64,000 nt of DNA from Streptomyces cucumeris (GTDB taxonomy: Bacteria; Actinomycetota; Actinomycetes; Streptomycetales; Streptomycetaceae). A program made the position numbers and the translations under genes. Shown here piece after piece: positions 51,267-60,207 of the stretch. Position 1 is the first letter of the stretch. Each line of letters opens with the position of its first letter. Location of the stretch: positions 1 to 64,000 of the forward strand of contig NZ_JANCLX010000021.1 in NCBI RefSeq assembly GCF_024295805.1, given 5' to 3'. The notes under the pieces were generated by a model. It made no database searches, was not told the origin of the DNA, and saw only the letters and a program-made list of their open reading frames with translations.

Positions 51267-52667
51267 GTGAAGACGGGAAGTCAGATCGTCCAGGATCTCC
51301 CATGGAAGTGGGGAGTCCAGGGCAGGATCTTCATCATCGGTGGCCTCGGCTACCTGTTCGACGCCTATGACATCGCCCTCAACGGCTTTCTGATGCCGCT
51401 GCTGGGCAAGGAGTTCGGGCTCTCGCTCTCCGAGCGCGGGCTGGTGGCCACCGCCAACCTCATCGGCATGGCCGTGGGCGCCATCGTCTGGGGCGGTATC
51501 GCGGACCGGATCGGACGCAAGCGGGCGTTCAGCGTCACCCTGCTGATCTTCGCCGTGTTCTCGGTACTGGCCGCTTTCTCCCCCACGTACTGGCTGTTCC
51601 TGGCGCTGCGCTTCCTCGCGGGGGTCGGCCTGGGCGGCTGTATCCCGGTGGACTACGCCCTGGTGGGCGAGTTCTCGCCGAGGAAGTACCGGGGCCGGGT
51701 GCTGACCGCGCTCGATGTGTGGTGGCCGGTCGGGGTGACGCTGTGCGGGGTGGTGTCCACCGCGATGCTGCCGCTGGACGGCAACTGGCGCTGGATGCTG
51801 GCCACCATGACCCTGCCCGCCCTGCTGCTGTTCTGGGTGCGGCGCGGCATACCCGAGTCCCCCGTCTACCTCGCCGAGAAGGGCCGGGAAGCGGAGGCCC
51901 GGGAGGTCATCGACGATCTGGTGGCCAGAACCGGGGCGCCCGTGGAGCCGTATGCCATCCCGGCCCCCGAGCCGCGCGACGAGCGGGTGCGGGGACTGGC
52001 CGCCGCCACCGAACAGCTCCGTGGCATCTGGCGGTTCAGCCCGCGGATCACCTCGGCCTCCTGGCTGATCTTCGCCACCGTGATGCTGGTCTACTACGCG
52101 GCGCTGAGCTGGATGCCGTCCATCCTCAAGGAGGAGGGCCAGGGCGACACCGCCGCCTTCTTCGGCACCACGCTGATGAGCGGGGTGGGCATCGTGGGGG
52201 TGCTGGTCTCGACCGTCCTGGTGGACGTCGTGGGCCGCAAGTGGCTCATCGGTGTCACGGCCCCGCTGGCCACCCTGGCGCTGGTGGTCTTCGCGATGGT
52301 GATGAAGATGCCGACGGCGCCGCTGGTCGCCATCGCGGTGTTCGGCTTCCTGATGCAGCTCACCATCCCGGCCATGTACGCGTATGTGTCCGAGCTGTAC
52401 CCCACCGCGCTGCGGGCCAGTGGCTTCGGCTGGGCCTCCTCGGTCAGCCGGGTGCTCACCGGATTCGCGCCGATGCTGTTCGGCTCGGTGATGTGGCCGG
52501 TGCTCGGGCTGCCGCTGACCTTCGCGGTGCTGGGGGTGGCCGTACTGGCCGCGATGGCGTGGATGGCCGTGGCCGCTCCCGAGACCCGTGGCCGGGCGCT
52601 GGACGAGACCGGCGAGGTGCCCGCCGCTCCGGTCCGCCCCGCCCCCGAGGAGGCGGTCCGCGCCTGA
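51267..52667 (+). CDS. MFS transporter, probable nicotinate/aromatic acid importer
   Basis: A 466-residue MFS protein with 12 helices, of the sugar/aromatic-acid/NiaP-like group: GGLGYLFDAYDIALNGFLMPLL in helix 1, WGGIADRIGRKRAF (motif A), GGCIPVDYALVGEFSPRKYRGR and AYVSELYPTALRASGFGWASS. NiaP and related nicotinate permeases look like this. Placed between the NicC-like gene and the hydroxylase genes, it most likely imports nicotinate. GTG 51267 follows GGAG by five bases. Confidence 0.82.
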   Translation: MKTGSQIVQDLPWKWGVQGRIFIIGGLGYLFDAYDIALNGFLMPLLGKEFGLSLSERGLVATANLIGMAVGAIVWGGIADRIGRKRAFSVTLLIFAVFSVLAAFSPTYWLFLALRFLAGVGLGGCIPVDYALVGEFSPRKYRGRVLTALDVWWPVGVTLCGVVSTAMLPLDGNWRWMLATMTLPALLLFWVRRGIPESPVYLAEKGREAEAREVIDDLVARTGAPVEPYAIPAPEPRDERVRGLAAATEQLRGIWRFSPRITSASWLIFATVMLVYYAALSWMPSILKEEGQGDTAAFFGTTLMSGVGIVGVLVSTVLVDVVGRKWLIGVTAPLATLALVVFAMVMKMPTAPLVAIAVFGFLMQLTIPAMYAYVSELYPTALRASGFGWASSVSRVLTGFAPMLFGSVMWPVLGLPLTFAVLGVAVLAAMAWMAVAAPETRGRALDETGEVPAAPVRPAPEEAVRA

Positions 52668-52701
52668 CCGGCGAGGGACCGCGCGACACGACAGGAGAGA
52701 G

Positions 52702-53565
52702 ATGAAGCCCGCCCCGTTCGTCTACCACCGGGCCCGGGACGCCGTCGGCGCCACCCGGCTGCTGGCCGAGCTCGGTGATGAGTCGAAGGTCATCGCGGGC
52801 GGCCAGAGCCTGGTCGCGATGATGAACTTCCGGCTCGCCCGGCCCCGCCACCTGGTCGACGTCGGCGGACTGAGGGAGCTCGACTACCTGCGCACCGGCC
52901 CCGACGGGGCGCTGCGCGTCGGGGCGCTCACCACCCACCACACGGTGGAGACCGCCTCCGACGAGCGGCTCGGCAGCGGGTTCGCGGTGCTGCGCGCGGC
53001 GATGGAGTGGGTCGGCCATCTGCCGATCCGCACCCGTGGCACCGTCGGCGGCAGCATCGCGCACGCCGACGCCACCGCCGAGTGGTGTCTGCTCGCGGTG
53101 GCGCTGGACGCCGAGATGGTGGCCCTGGGGCCGGGCGGTGAACGCCGGATCCCGGCCGCCGACTTCTTCCAGGGCTACTACACCAGTGCCCTCGATCCCG
53201 ACGAGCTGCTGGTCGAGGTGGTCTTCCCGCGTCCGGCGCGGTACGCGGCGCTCACCGAGTTCGCCGAGCGGCGGGGGGACTTCGCGACCGTGTCCACCGT
53301 GGTGGCGCTCGATCTGCGGGACGGCGCGGTGCACGGCGGCCGGGTGGCGCTGGGCGGTGTCGCACCTCTGCCGGTCCGCTCCCCGGAGGCGGAAGCGGTA
53401 CTGGCGCGCGGCGGCCCGGCCGGTCCCGAACTGTTCACCGCGTGTGCCGGGGCCGCCGCGGCGGCCGCAGGTCCGCCGGACGGCGTGTCCGGCGACGGTG
53501 ACTACCGCGCCGCCCTCATCCGCGAACTGGTACGGCGCGCCTGCGAGGAGGCGGTTTCCCGGTGA
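52702..53565 (+). CDS. Molybdenum hydroxylase FAD subunit (CoxM type)
   Basis: A 287-residue FAD-binding subunit of the xanthine oxidase family: VIAGGQSLVAMMNFRLARP and TRGTVGGSIAHADATAEW are the two FAD-contact motifs, followed by the CO-dehydrogenase flavoprotein C-terminal domain. It passes electrons from the Fe-S subunit. It overlaps the next gene by four bases (GTGA). In this cluster the three-subunit enzyme should hydroxylate nicotinate at C6, the role of NicAB in Pseudomonas. Confidence 0.88.
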   Translation: MKPAPFVYHRARDAVGATRLLAELGDESKVIAGGQSLVAMMNFRLARPRHLVDVGGLRELDYLRTGPDGALRVGALTTHHTVETASDERLGSGFAVLRAAMEWVGHLPIRTRGTVGGSIAHADATAEWCLLAVALDAEMVALGPGGERRIPAADFFQGYYTSALDPDELLVEVVFPRPARYAALTEFAERRGDFATVSTVVALDLRDGAVHGGRVALGGVAPLPVRSPEAEAVLARGGPAGPELFTACAGAAAAAAGPPDGVSGDGDYRAALIRELVRRACEEAVSR

Positions 53566-55976
53566 ACGACACCACTGCGGCACACCAGCGGGCCACCGGA
53601 CACGGCCGCCCGACGACCCCCGGGGGTGCGTGGATCGGCGCGTCGGTCGGCCGCCGGGAGGATCCCCGGCTGCTCACCGGCCGCGGCCGGTTCACCGATG
53701 ACATCCAGCTTCCGGGCATGCTGCACGCGCAGTTCGTTCGCGCCACCGTCGCCCACGCGACGGTCACCGGGATCGATCTGTCGGCGGTGCTCGACGTCCC
53801 CGGTGTGGTGGCCGCGTTCACCGCCGAGGACCTGGAGCTGGGCGATATCACCGCCCGGCTGGGACGTCCGGCCTCCGAGTTCGTCGCCACCGCGATGCCG
53901 GTGCTGGCCCGGGACCGGGTCCGGTTCGTCGGCGAGCCGCTGGCCGTCGTGGTGGCCCGCGACGCCTATGCCGCGGAGGACGGCCTGGAGGCGGCGAAGG
54001 TGTCCTATGAGCCCCGCCCGCCGGTGGTCTCCGCGGCACGGGCGCTCGCCCCCGGTGCGCCCCTGGTCCATGACGAGGCGCCGCTCAACACCCTGCTGGA
54101 CGTGTCGATGTTCGCCACCGAGGGCATCGACGCGGTCTTCGACGGCGCCCCGCACGTGGTGCGGGTCCGGGCGAGCACCGGACGGCAGAACGCCCTGCCA
54201 CTGGAGACCCGGGGCGCCGTGGCGAGCTGGGACGCCCGGGAGGACCAGTTGCTGCTGCAGACCTGCACCCAGGTGCCGCACCAGGTGCGCACGGTGGCCG
54301 CGCGCTGTCTGCGGCTGGACGAGCGCGCGGTGCGGGTGGTCGTCCCCGACATGGGCGGCGGATTCGGCCTCAAGTGCGTGGTGGGGCGGGAGGAGATCGC
54401 GGTGGCGGCGGCAGCGCTGCGACTGGACCGCCCGGTCAAGTGGATCGAGGACCGCAAGGACGCGCTGACCGCGTCGTTCCTCGCCCGGGAGCAGCACTAC
54501 GACGCACGCGCCGCCTTCGACGCGGACGGCCGGATCCTGGCGCTGGACGCCGATGTCGTATGCGACATGGGCGCGTACTCCTGCTATCCGTTCACCGCCG
54601 GGATCGAACCGCTGATGGCCTCCGCCGAGATGCCGGGGGTGTACAAGGTGCCCGCCTACCGGGTCCGCGGCCGTGCGGTGACCACCAACAAGGCGCCCAC
54701 CGCGCCGTACCGCGGGGTCAGCAGACCGCAGTATGTGATGGTCATGGAGCGGCTCTTCGAGCGCGCCGCCCGGGAGCTGGGGATGGACCCGGTGGAGATC
54801 CGGCGGCGCAACGTCATCACCGACTTTCCCTACACCGGTGTCAACCGCATCACCTACGACCCGGGCTCCTACCGAGAGTCGCTGGACCTGTGCGAACGGC
54901 TGGTGCGGGAGGAGGGCTGGTACGCGGCCCGGGAGGAGGCGGCGGCCGAGGGACGCCACCTCGGTATCGGCTACGCGTGTTTCAGCGAGCGCACCGGCTA
55001 CGGCTCGGCCGCGTTCGCGCAGCGCAAGATGGAGGTGGTCCCGGGCTTCGACATCTCCGAGGTCCGGATGGACACCAGTGGCGCGGTGGTGGTGACCACC
55101 GGGACGATGAGCCACGGGCAGAGCCACGAGACCACGATGGCCCAGATCGTGGCCGATGAACTCGGCCTGGACATCGCCAAGGTGCGGATCCACCAGGGCG
55201 ACACCGACCGCGTCACCTACGGCTGGGGGACCTTCGCCTCCCGGTCCATCGCGGTGGGGGGCAGCGCGGTCCGGCTGGCCGCGGCGAAACTGGGCGAGAA
55301 GCTGTGCCGGATCGCCGCCGCCCGCTGGGAGCTGTCCCCGGACGCGGTGGAGCTGGTGACCGGCGGGATCCGCAGACGGGACGGGACCGGGGAGGTGGTG
55401 GGCTTCCCGGAACTGGCGGACATCGCCTATCTCAAGGCGCATCTGCTGCCCAAGGACGTGGAGCCGGGGCTGTCCGCCACCGCCACCTTCGACGTGTTCA
55501 ACGACGGCACGTTCTCCAACGCCACCCACGGAGTGGTGGTGGAACTGCATCCGGGCACCGGTCAGGTGGAGATCCTGGCGTATCTGTGCGTCGAGGACTG
55601 CGGGGTGGCGATCAACCCCCAGGTGGTCGAGGGCCAGTGCCGCGGCGGTATCGCCCAGGGCATCGCGGGCGCGCTGTTCGAGCAGGTCACCTATGACGAC
55701 CAGGGCGAACCCTCGGCCACCAGCTTCATGGACTACAAGGTCCCCACCGCGCACGAGATCCCGGACGTGCTGATCCGCCATCTCCAGACGCCGTGCGCCT
55801 TCACCGAGACCGGCGCCAAGGGCGCGGGTGAGGGCGGCACCATCGGGGCGCCCGCGGCCGTGCTCAACGCGGTCAACGACGCCCTGCGGCCCACCGGAAC
55901 CGAACTGGACACCACCCCCATCACCCCGGAGACCGTGCAGCGGGCCTTCGGCCGGACCGTGGAGCACCCCTCATGA
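53562..55976 (+). CDS. Molybdenum hydroxylase large subunit (CoxL type), probable nicotinate hydroxylase
   Basis: An 804-residue molybdopterin-binding subunit. Features: GASVGRREDPRLLTGRGRFTDD at the start, MGGGFGLKC, APYRGVSRPQYVMVMERLFE, the MSHGQSHETTMAQIVADELG loop and the catalytic Glu in KGAGEGGTIGAP near the C-terminus. The active-site loop lacks the AYRCSF motif of true CO dehydrogenase, so this is an organic-substrate hydroxylase. Context points to nicotinate. The start overlaps the FAD-subunit stop and the stop overlaps the Fe-S subunit start. Confidence 0.88.
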   Translation: MNDTTAAHQRATGHGRPTTPGGAWIGASVGRREDPRLLTGRGRFTDDIQLPGMLHAQFVRATVAHATVTGIDLSAVLDVPGVVAAFTAEDLELGDITARLGRPASEFVATAMPVLARDRVRFVGEPLAVVVARDAYAAEDGLEAAKVSYEPRPPVVSAARALAPGAPLVHDEAPLNTLLDVSMFATEGIDAVFDGAPHVVRVRASTGRQNALPLETRGAVASWDAREDQLLLQTCTQVPHQVRTVAARCLRLDERAVRVVVPDMGGGFGLKCVVGREEIAVAAAALRLDRPVKWIEDRKDALTASFLAREQHYDARAAFDADGRILALDADVVCDMGAYSCYPFTAGIEPLMASAEMPGVYKVPAYRVRGRAVTTNKAPTAPYRGVSRPQYVMVMERLFERAARELGMDPVEIRRRNVITDFPYTGVNRITYDPGSYRESLDLCERLVREEGWYAAREEAAAEGRHLGIGYACFSERTGYGSAAFAQRKMEVVPGFDISEVRMDTSGAVVVTTGTMSHGQSHETTMAQIVADELGLDIAKVRIHQGDTDRVTYGWGTFASRSIAVGGSAVRLAAAKLGEKLCRIAAARWELSPDAVELVTGGIRRRDGTGEVVGFPELADIAYLKAHLLPKDVEPGLSATATFDVFNDGTFSNATHGVVVELHPGTGQVEILAYLCVEDCGVAINPQVVEGQCRGGIAQGIAGALFEQVTYDDQGEPSATSFMDYKVPTAHEIPDVLIRHLQTPCAFTETGAKGAGEGGTIGAPAAVLNAVNDALRPTGTELDTTPITPETVQRAFGRTVEHPS

Positions 55977-56470
55977 CCGACACCGCCCCGCGGGAGCGGC
56001 AGCTCATCACGCTCGACGTCAACGGCGAACGCCATGAGCTGCTGATCGAGCCGCGCCGCACCCTCGTCGACGCCCTCCGCCACGACCTGCTGCTGACCGG
56101 CACCCATGTGGGATGCGAACACGGCATCTGCGGCGCCTGCACCGTCCTGGTCGACGGCGCTCCGGCCCGCGCCTGTCTGATGTTCGCCGCACAGGCCGAG
56201 GGCGCCCGGATCCGTACCGTGGAGTCCCTCGCCGAGGACGGCGAACTCAGCGATCTGCAGCGGGCGTTCACCGAACACCACGGCCTCCAGTGCGGATTCT
56301 GCACCCCCGGGTTCCTGATGCTCGCCGAGGGGTTCCTCGCCGAGCGCCCGGCGGCGACCAAGGAGGAGATCCGCGAGGTCGTGGCGTCCAACCTGTGCCG
56401 CTGCACCGGCTACCAGACCATCGTCGAGGCGATCGACGACTGCGCCGCCCGGCGCCGGAAGGAGACGTAG
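55973..56470 (+). CDS. Molybdenum hydroxylase 2Fe-2S subunit (CoxS type)
   Basis: A 165-residue ferredoxin-like subunit with both 2Fe-2S clusters: CEHGICGACTVLVDG with an upstream Cys, and CGFCTPGFLM plus CRCTGYQTIVEAI. It carries electrons from the Mo centre to the FAD subunit. The gene order FAD-Mo-FeS and the four-base overlaps indicate one stoichiometric complex. Pseudomonas NicAB instead uses a two-subunit enzyme with a cytochrome-fused large subunit. Confidence 0.93.
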   Translation: MTDTAPRERQLITLDVNGERHELLIEPRRTLVDALRHDLLLTGTHVGCEHGICGACTVLVDGAPARACLMFAAQAEGARIRTVESLAEDGELSDLQRAFTEHHGLQCGFCTPGFLMLAEGFLAERPAATKEEIREVVASNLCRCTGYQTIVEAIDDCAARRRKET

Positions 56471-57163
56471 ATGCACCTGTCCAACACGGTCCCGGTCCCG
56501 GCGCCGCCGGACGCGGTGTTCGCCCTCGTCAACGATGTGGAGCGGGTGGCCTCGTGTATGCCGGGCGCCACGCTCGACGGCCGGGACGGCGACACCTGGC
56601 GCGGCCGGGTGAAGGTCAGGGTCGGCCCCATCACGGCCGCCTACGCGGGCACCGTCCGCTTCCTGGAGGTCGACACCGCGCGGCGGCGGCTGCGGGTGCA
56701 GGCGCGGGGTGCGGACGAGCACGGCAACGGCGACGCGGAGGCCGAGGTCACCCTGGAGGTGGCGGAGGCCGCCGAGGGTGCCCGGCTGGAGATCTCCACC
56801 GACCTCGTCATCCGCGGCAAGATCGCCCAGTTCGGCAAGGGCGCGATCGGCGCGGTCTCCGACCGGATCCTCCAGCGGTTCGCACAGAACCTGGGCGGGC
56901 TGCTGGACGGCGACCGGGCCGCGGGTCCACCGGTCTCCCCGGGCGTGACGGCGTCCGCCCCGGTGTCCTCCGCCCCCGTGTCCCGTCCGGCCGCCCCCGC
57001 GGCGGACACCGAACTCGACGGGCTGTCGCTGATCGCCGGTCCGGTGCTCACCACGTACGGACCGCTGGCCGCGGCGTTCGCCTTCGGACTGTTCGAGGGC
57101 TGGCTGCTGGGGCGGCTGACCACCCAGGAGAAGCAGCTGCGCGCGGCGGGGAGGATCCGGTGA
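56471..57163 (+). CDS. CoxG-like SRPBCC protein with a C-terminal membrane anchor
   Basis: A 230-residue protein: an SRPBCC/CoxG domain (~1-150; PPDAVFALVNDVERVASCMPGATLDG, LEISTDLVIRGKIAQFG), an Ala/Pro/Ser-rich linker (~155-180) and a hydrophobic C-terminal helix (LIAGPVLTTYGPLAAAFAF). CoxG proteins recruit molybdenum hydroxylases to the membrane. Its ATG abuts the stop of the Fe-S subunit gene, so it belongs to the hydroxylase unit and may link it to the respiratory chain. Confidence 0.85.
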   Translation: MHLSNTVPVPAPPDAVFALVNDVERVASCMPGATLDGRDGDTWRGRVKVRVGPITAAYAGTVRFLEVDTARRRLRVQARGADEHGNGDAEAEVTLEVAEAAEGARLEISTDLVIRGKIAQFGKGAIGAVSDRILQRFAQNLGGLLDGDRAAGPPVSPGVTASAPVSSAPVSRPAAPAADTELDGLSLIAGPVLTTYGPLAAAFAFGLFEGWLLGRLTTQEKQLRAAGRIR

Positions 57164-57834
57164 CCGGGGGCGTCCACGGCGAGCGGACCGACCGCACCTA
57201 CGAGCGGGCCGGATTCGGCGCACCGGTGCGCCGGGGCAGCCGTCCCGCCGTCGTCGTCGTGGATCTCACCCGCGGTTTCACCGAGGACACCTTCCCCACG
57301 GGCGCCGATCTGACGGATGTGGTGGCCGCGACCTCGGCGCTGATCGAGGCGGCCCGCCCGGCCGCCGTACCGGTGCTCTTCACCGCCATCTCCTACTCCC
57401 CGGCGGAGGCCGCCGGGGATGCGGTCACCTGGCTGCGCAAGGCGCCGGGGATGCGGGCGATGGCCGAGGGCAGCGACGCGGTGGCCCTCGACCCCCGGCT
57501 GCCGCGGCGGGAGGGGGATCCGCTGGTGGTGAAGAAGGGCGCCTCGGCGTTCTTCGGCACCTCGCTCGCCGCCGTGCTGACCGGCCTCGGCCGGGACACC
57601 GTGCTGGTGTGCGGGGCGACCACGAGCGGCTGTGTGCGCGCCACCGCGGTCGACGCCGTGCAGTCCGGCTTCGATGTGCTGGTGCCGCGCGAGTGCGTGG
57701 GCGACCGCGCGGCGGGGCCGCACGACGCCGCTCTCTTCGACATCCAGGCCAAGTACGGCGATGTCATCGACCTCGCGGAGGCCGTCGGCCATCTCGGCCG
57801 GCTGCCCGCCGCCCGTCCCGCCCCGGTCCTGTGA
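57160..57834 (+). CDS. nicF: Isochorismatase-family amidase, probable maleamate amidohydrolase
   Basis: A 224-residue isochorismatase-fold hydrolase with the Asp-Lys-Cys triad: Asp35 in VVVVDLTRGF, Lys in VVKKGASAFFGTSL (125/126) and Cys158 in TTSGCVRATAVDAVQSGF. These segments match NicF and N-carbamoylsarcosine amidase. In context it would deaminate maleamate to maleate. GTG 57160 overlaps the CoxG stop (GTGA) and follows GGGGAGG. Confidence 0.85.
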   Translation: MTGGVHGERTDRTYERAGFGAPVRRGSRPAVVVVDLTRGFTEDTFPTGADLTDVVAATSALIEAARPAAVPVLFTAISYSPAEAAGDAVTWLRKAPGMRAMAEGSDAVALDPRLPRREGDPLVVKKGASAFFGTSLAAVLTGLGRDTVLVCGATTSGCVRATAVDAVQSGFDVLVPRECVGDRAAGPHDAALFDIQAKYGDVIDLAEAVGHLGRLPAARPAPVL

Positions 57835-57857
57835 CCGGCCGTCCCCAGGAGGTGCCC

Positions 57858-58700
57858 GTGCCCGACCGGTCCGTCCTTCAGTCCGCGCTCGCCGATCTGG
57901 CCGATGTGCCCGCCACCGGGCGGTGGGTCCGCTCCGGGCGGACCCGGTTGCATGTGCTCGACTACGGCGGTTCCGGTGTGCCGCTGGTCGTGCTGCCCGG
58001 GATCACCTCACCGGCCGTCACCCTGGACTTCGTCGCCCGTGAACTGGTCGACATGGTACGGCCGTTGGTGGTCGATGTACGCGGGCGCGGGCTGTCCGAC
58101 GCGGGCGGCGCGTACGGCCTGACCGCGTACGCCGAGGACACCGAGGCGGTGGTGCGCGGACTGGACCTGGACCGGCCGCTGCTGCTCGGCCACTCCATGG
58201 GTGCGCGGATCGCGGCGGTGACCGCGGTGCGCGGCGCGGTGCCGCTCCGGGGCACCGTGCTGGTGGATCCGCCGATGAGCGGGCCGGGGCGGGGGTCGTA
58301 CCCGACGACCCTGGAGACCTTTCTCGGCCAGCTGGACCAGGCGCTGCGCGGTACCGACGCGGATGAGGTGGCCCGCGCCTGGCCGCGCTGGCCGCGCCGG
58401 GAGCAGGAACTGCGGGCTCGCTGGCTCTCGAGCTGCGCCCGGGAGGCGATCACCGCCACCCACCGGGGTTTCGAGTCCGAGGACTTCTTCGACTGGTGGC
58501 CCGAGGTGCCCGGCCCCACCGCGCTGCTGTACGGCGCGGAGAGTCCCGTGGTCACGGGGAGGGACGCGGAGGAGGCCGCCCGGATGAATCCCCGGGCGCG
58601 TCCGGTGGCGATTCCCGGCGCGGGTCACATGGTGTTCTGGGACAGTCCGGCCGCCGCGCTCGCGGCCGTCCGCGAGGCGTTGCGACCCATGCTGGAGTGA
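57858..58700 (+). CDS. nicD: Alpha/beta hydrolase, probable N-formylmaleamate deformylase
   Basis: A 280-residue alpha/beta hydrolase. LPGITSPAVTLDFVARELV, VVDVRGRGLSD, LLGHSMGAR (nucleophile Ser113), VDPPMSGPGR (Asp137) and PGAGHMVFWD (His257) closely follow the NicD pattern, including an Asp in the DPPxSGPGR loop. It would remove formate from N-formylmaleamate made by the NicX-like enzyme, giving maleamate. GTG 57858 has AGGAGG five bases upstream and lies 23 bases after the amidase gene. Confidence 0.88.
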   Translation: MPDRSVLQSALADLADVPATGRWVRSGRTRLHVLDYGGSGVPLVVLPGITSPAVTLDFVARELVDMVRPLVVDVRGRGLSDAGGAYGLTAYAEDTEAVVRGLDLDRPLLLGHSMGARIAAVTAVRGAVPLRGTVLVDPPMSGPGRGSYPTTLETFLGQLDQALRGTDADEVARAWPRWPRREQELRARWLSSCAREAITATHRGFESEDFFDWWPEVPGPTALLYGAESPVVTGRDAEEAARMNPRARPVAIPGAGHMVFWDSPAAALAAVREALRPMLE

Positions 58701-58773
58701 ACACGCCCCGCGCACCGGCCGCGGGACGCGACACGGGTCGGAGCCGGTTCACCGCCCGTGATTGAGTGAGGCC

Positions 58774-59253
58774 ATGTCTGACGAAACCGCACCTGCCGAG
58801 TCCCTGCCGATAACTCCCGCCGCCCTGACCGCCGCCCCCGGCTATCAGGTCCGCCGTCTGTACCAGGCGTATCTGGCGGTGTGGGTGCGCGCGGTCGACT
58901 CGACACTGACCGGTCCGCAGTTCGCGGTGCTCACGGCGGTGGACGCGGCGCCGGGCCGTGACCAGCGGTCGATGGCGTCGGCGGTGGCCCTGGACACCTC
59001 GACCATGGCGGACGTGGCCCGGCGGCTGGAGAACCGGGGACTGATCACCCGGCGGACGGCCGCGGAGGACGCCCGCCGCAAGCTGCTCTTCCTGACCGAG
59101 GAGGGCGAACGGACGCTCCGGGCGGCCAATGAACGCGCCCGTGCCCTCGACGAACGGCTGATGGGGCCGTACGGACCGGAGCGCCGCGACGAAGTCATGC
59201 ACCTGCTGACGTCCCTCGCCGACCGCTGGGAGGGACTGACCGAGGAGCCCTAG
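58774..59253 (+). CDS. nicR: MarR-family regulator, NicR-like
   Basis: A 159-residue MarR protein: TGPQFAVLTAVDAAPGRDQR, the recognition region SAVALDTSTMADVARRLENRGLITRRTA and the wing AEDARRKLLFLTEEGE. NicR of Pseudomonas is a MarR repressor of nic genes released by 6-hydroxynicotinate; the same role is inferred from position between the NicD- and NicE-like genes. ATG 58774 is used; an upstream in-frame TTG is possible. The target is probably the long region upstream of nicX. Confidence 0.8.
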   Translation: MSDETAPAESLPITPAALTAAPGYQVRRLYQAYLAVWVRAVDSTLTGPQFAVLTAVDAAPGRDQRSMASAVALDTSTMADVARRLENRGLITRRTAAEDARRKLLFLTEEGERTLRAANERARALDERLMGPYGPERRDEVMHLLTSLADRWEGLTEEP

Positions 59254-59318
59254 CACCACGCGCCGGAACGGCACGGGGTGTACGGGCTCCCCCCTGACGA
59301 ATGTCCATGGAGGACCCC

Positions 59319-60176
59319 GTGCCGGATCATCACATAGGGCTGATCGTGCCCAGTTCCAACCTGACGATGGAGACCGAGCTGCCGCGGATGCTGCGCGCCC
59401 GCGAAAGCGTGCTCCCGGAGGACCGCTTCGTCTTCCACAGCAGCCGGATGCGGATGCGGCACGTCACGCCCGAGCAGTTGCGGGAGATGAACGCGCAGAC
59501 CGAGCGGGCCGCGCTCGAACTGGCCGACGCCCGGCCCGATGTGGTGGCCTCGGCGTGTCTGGTGGCGCTGATGGCGCAGGGGCCCGGCCACCACGAGGTG
59601 GCGGAGGCGGAGATCGCCGGGGTCCTCGACGGCCAGGGGGCGAAGGCGCCGGTGGTCTCCAGCGCGGGCGCCCTGCTCAGCGGGATCAGGGCGCTCGGCG
59701 CGCGGCGGGTGGCCCTGGTGACTCCGTATATGAAGGAGCTGACCGGTCTGGTGGCCGGGTGTGTCGAGGCCGCGGGGATCGAGGTGGTCGACGCGCTGAG
59801 TCTGGAGGTGGCCGACAACCTCGCGGTGGCGCGACTGGATCCGGCGGACCTGCGCGAACACTGGAAGCGGCTGCGGCTGGACGGAGCGGACGCGCTGGTG
59901 CTGTCGGCCTGTGTGCAGATGCCGTCGCTCGCGGCGATCCAGACGGTCGAGGACGAAGCCGGACTGCCGGTGCTGTCGGCCGCGACCGCCACCGCCCACC
60001 GGGTACTGGACGCGCTCGGCCTGCCGACGGTGGTGCCGGGCGCGGGACGGCTGCTGAGCGGCACCGTCCAAGGGCCTGCGGCGGTGGGGGCGCCGGGTCC
60101 TGGCGGGCCCGGCGGCCCGCGGTCACGGACGACGGCCGGCGTTCGGCCGGAGCGCCGCTCCGGCGCTCTAAAGTAG
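59319..60176 (+). CDS. nicE: Maleate cis-trans isomerase
   Basis: A 285-residue Asp/Glu-racemase-fold enzyme. GLIVPSSNLTMETELPRML, FHSSRMRMRHVT, VASACLVALM (Cys80), VSSAGALLSGI, VALVTPYMKELTG, VADNLAVARLDP and VLSACVQMPS (Cys198) are the hallmarks of maleate isomerase, with two catalytic cysteines. It converts maleate to fumarate, the last step of the pathway. GTG 59319 is chosen for the GGAGG five bases upstream. The protein runs ~35 residues past the usual end as a Gly/Pro/Arg-rich tail. Confidence 0.92.
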   Translation: MPDHHIGLIVPSSNLTMETELPRMLRARESVLPEDRFVFHSSRMRMRHVTPEQLREMNAQTERAALELADARPDVVASACLVALMAQGPGHHEVAEAEIAGVLDGQGAKAPVVSSAGALLSGIRALGARRVALVTPYMKELTGLVAGCVEAAGIEVVDALSLEVADNLAVARLDPADLREHWKRLRLDGADALVLSACVQMPSLAAIQTVEDEAGLPVLSAATATAHRVLDALGLPTVVPGAGRLLSGTVQGPAAVGAPGPGGPGGPRSRTTAGVRPERRSGALK

Positions 60177-60207
60177 CCCCTCATACGGTTGTCGAGGAGG
60201 GGGCATC

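Noticed and set aside
53562..55976. Carbon monoxide dehydrogenase.
   Set aside because: The CoxL active-site motif AYRCSF is absent (APYRGVSRP instead) and the neighbours are nicotinate-pathway genes.
48817..60176. Picolinate or purine degradation cluster.
   Set aside because: No PicC-type decarboxylase and no purine-ring hydrolases; NicC, NicD, NicF and NicE-type enzymes together point to nicotinate.
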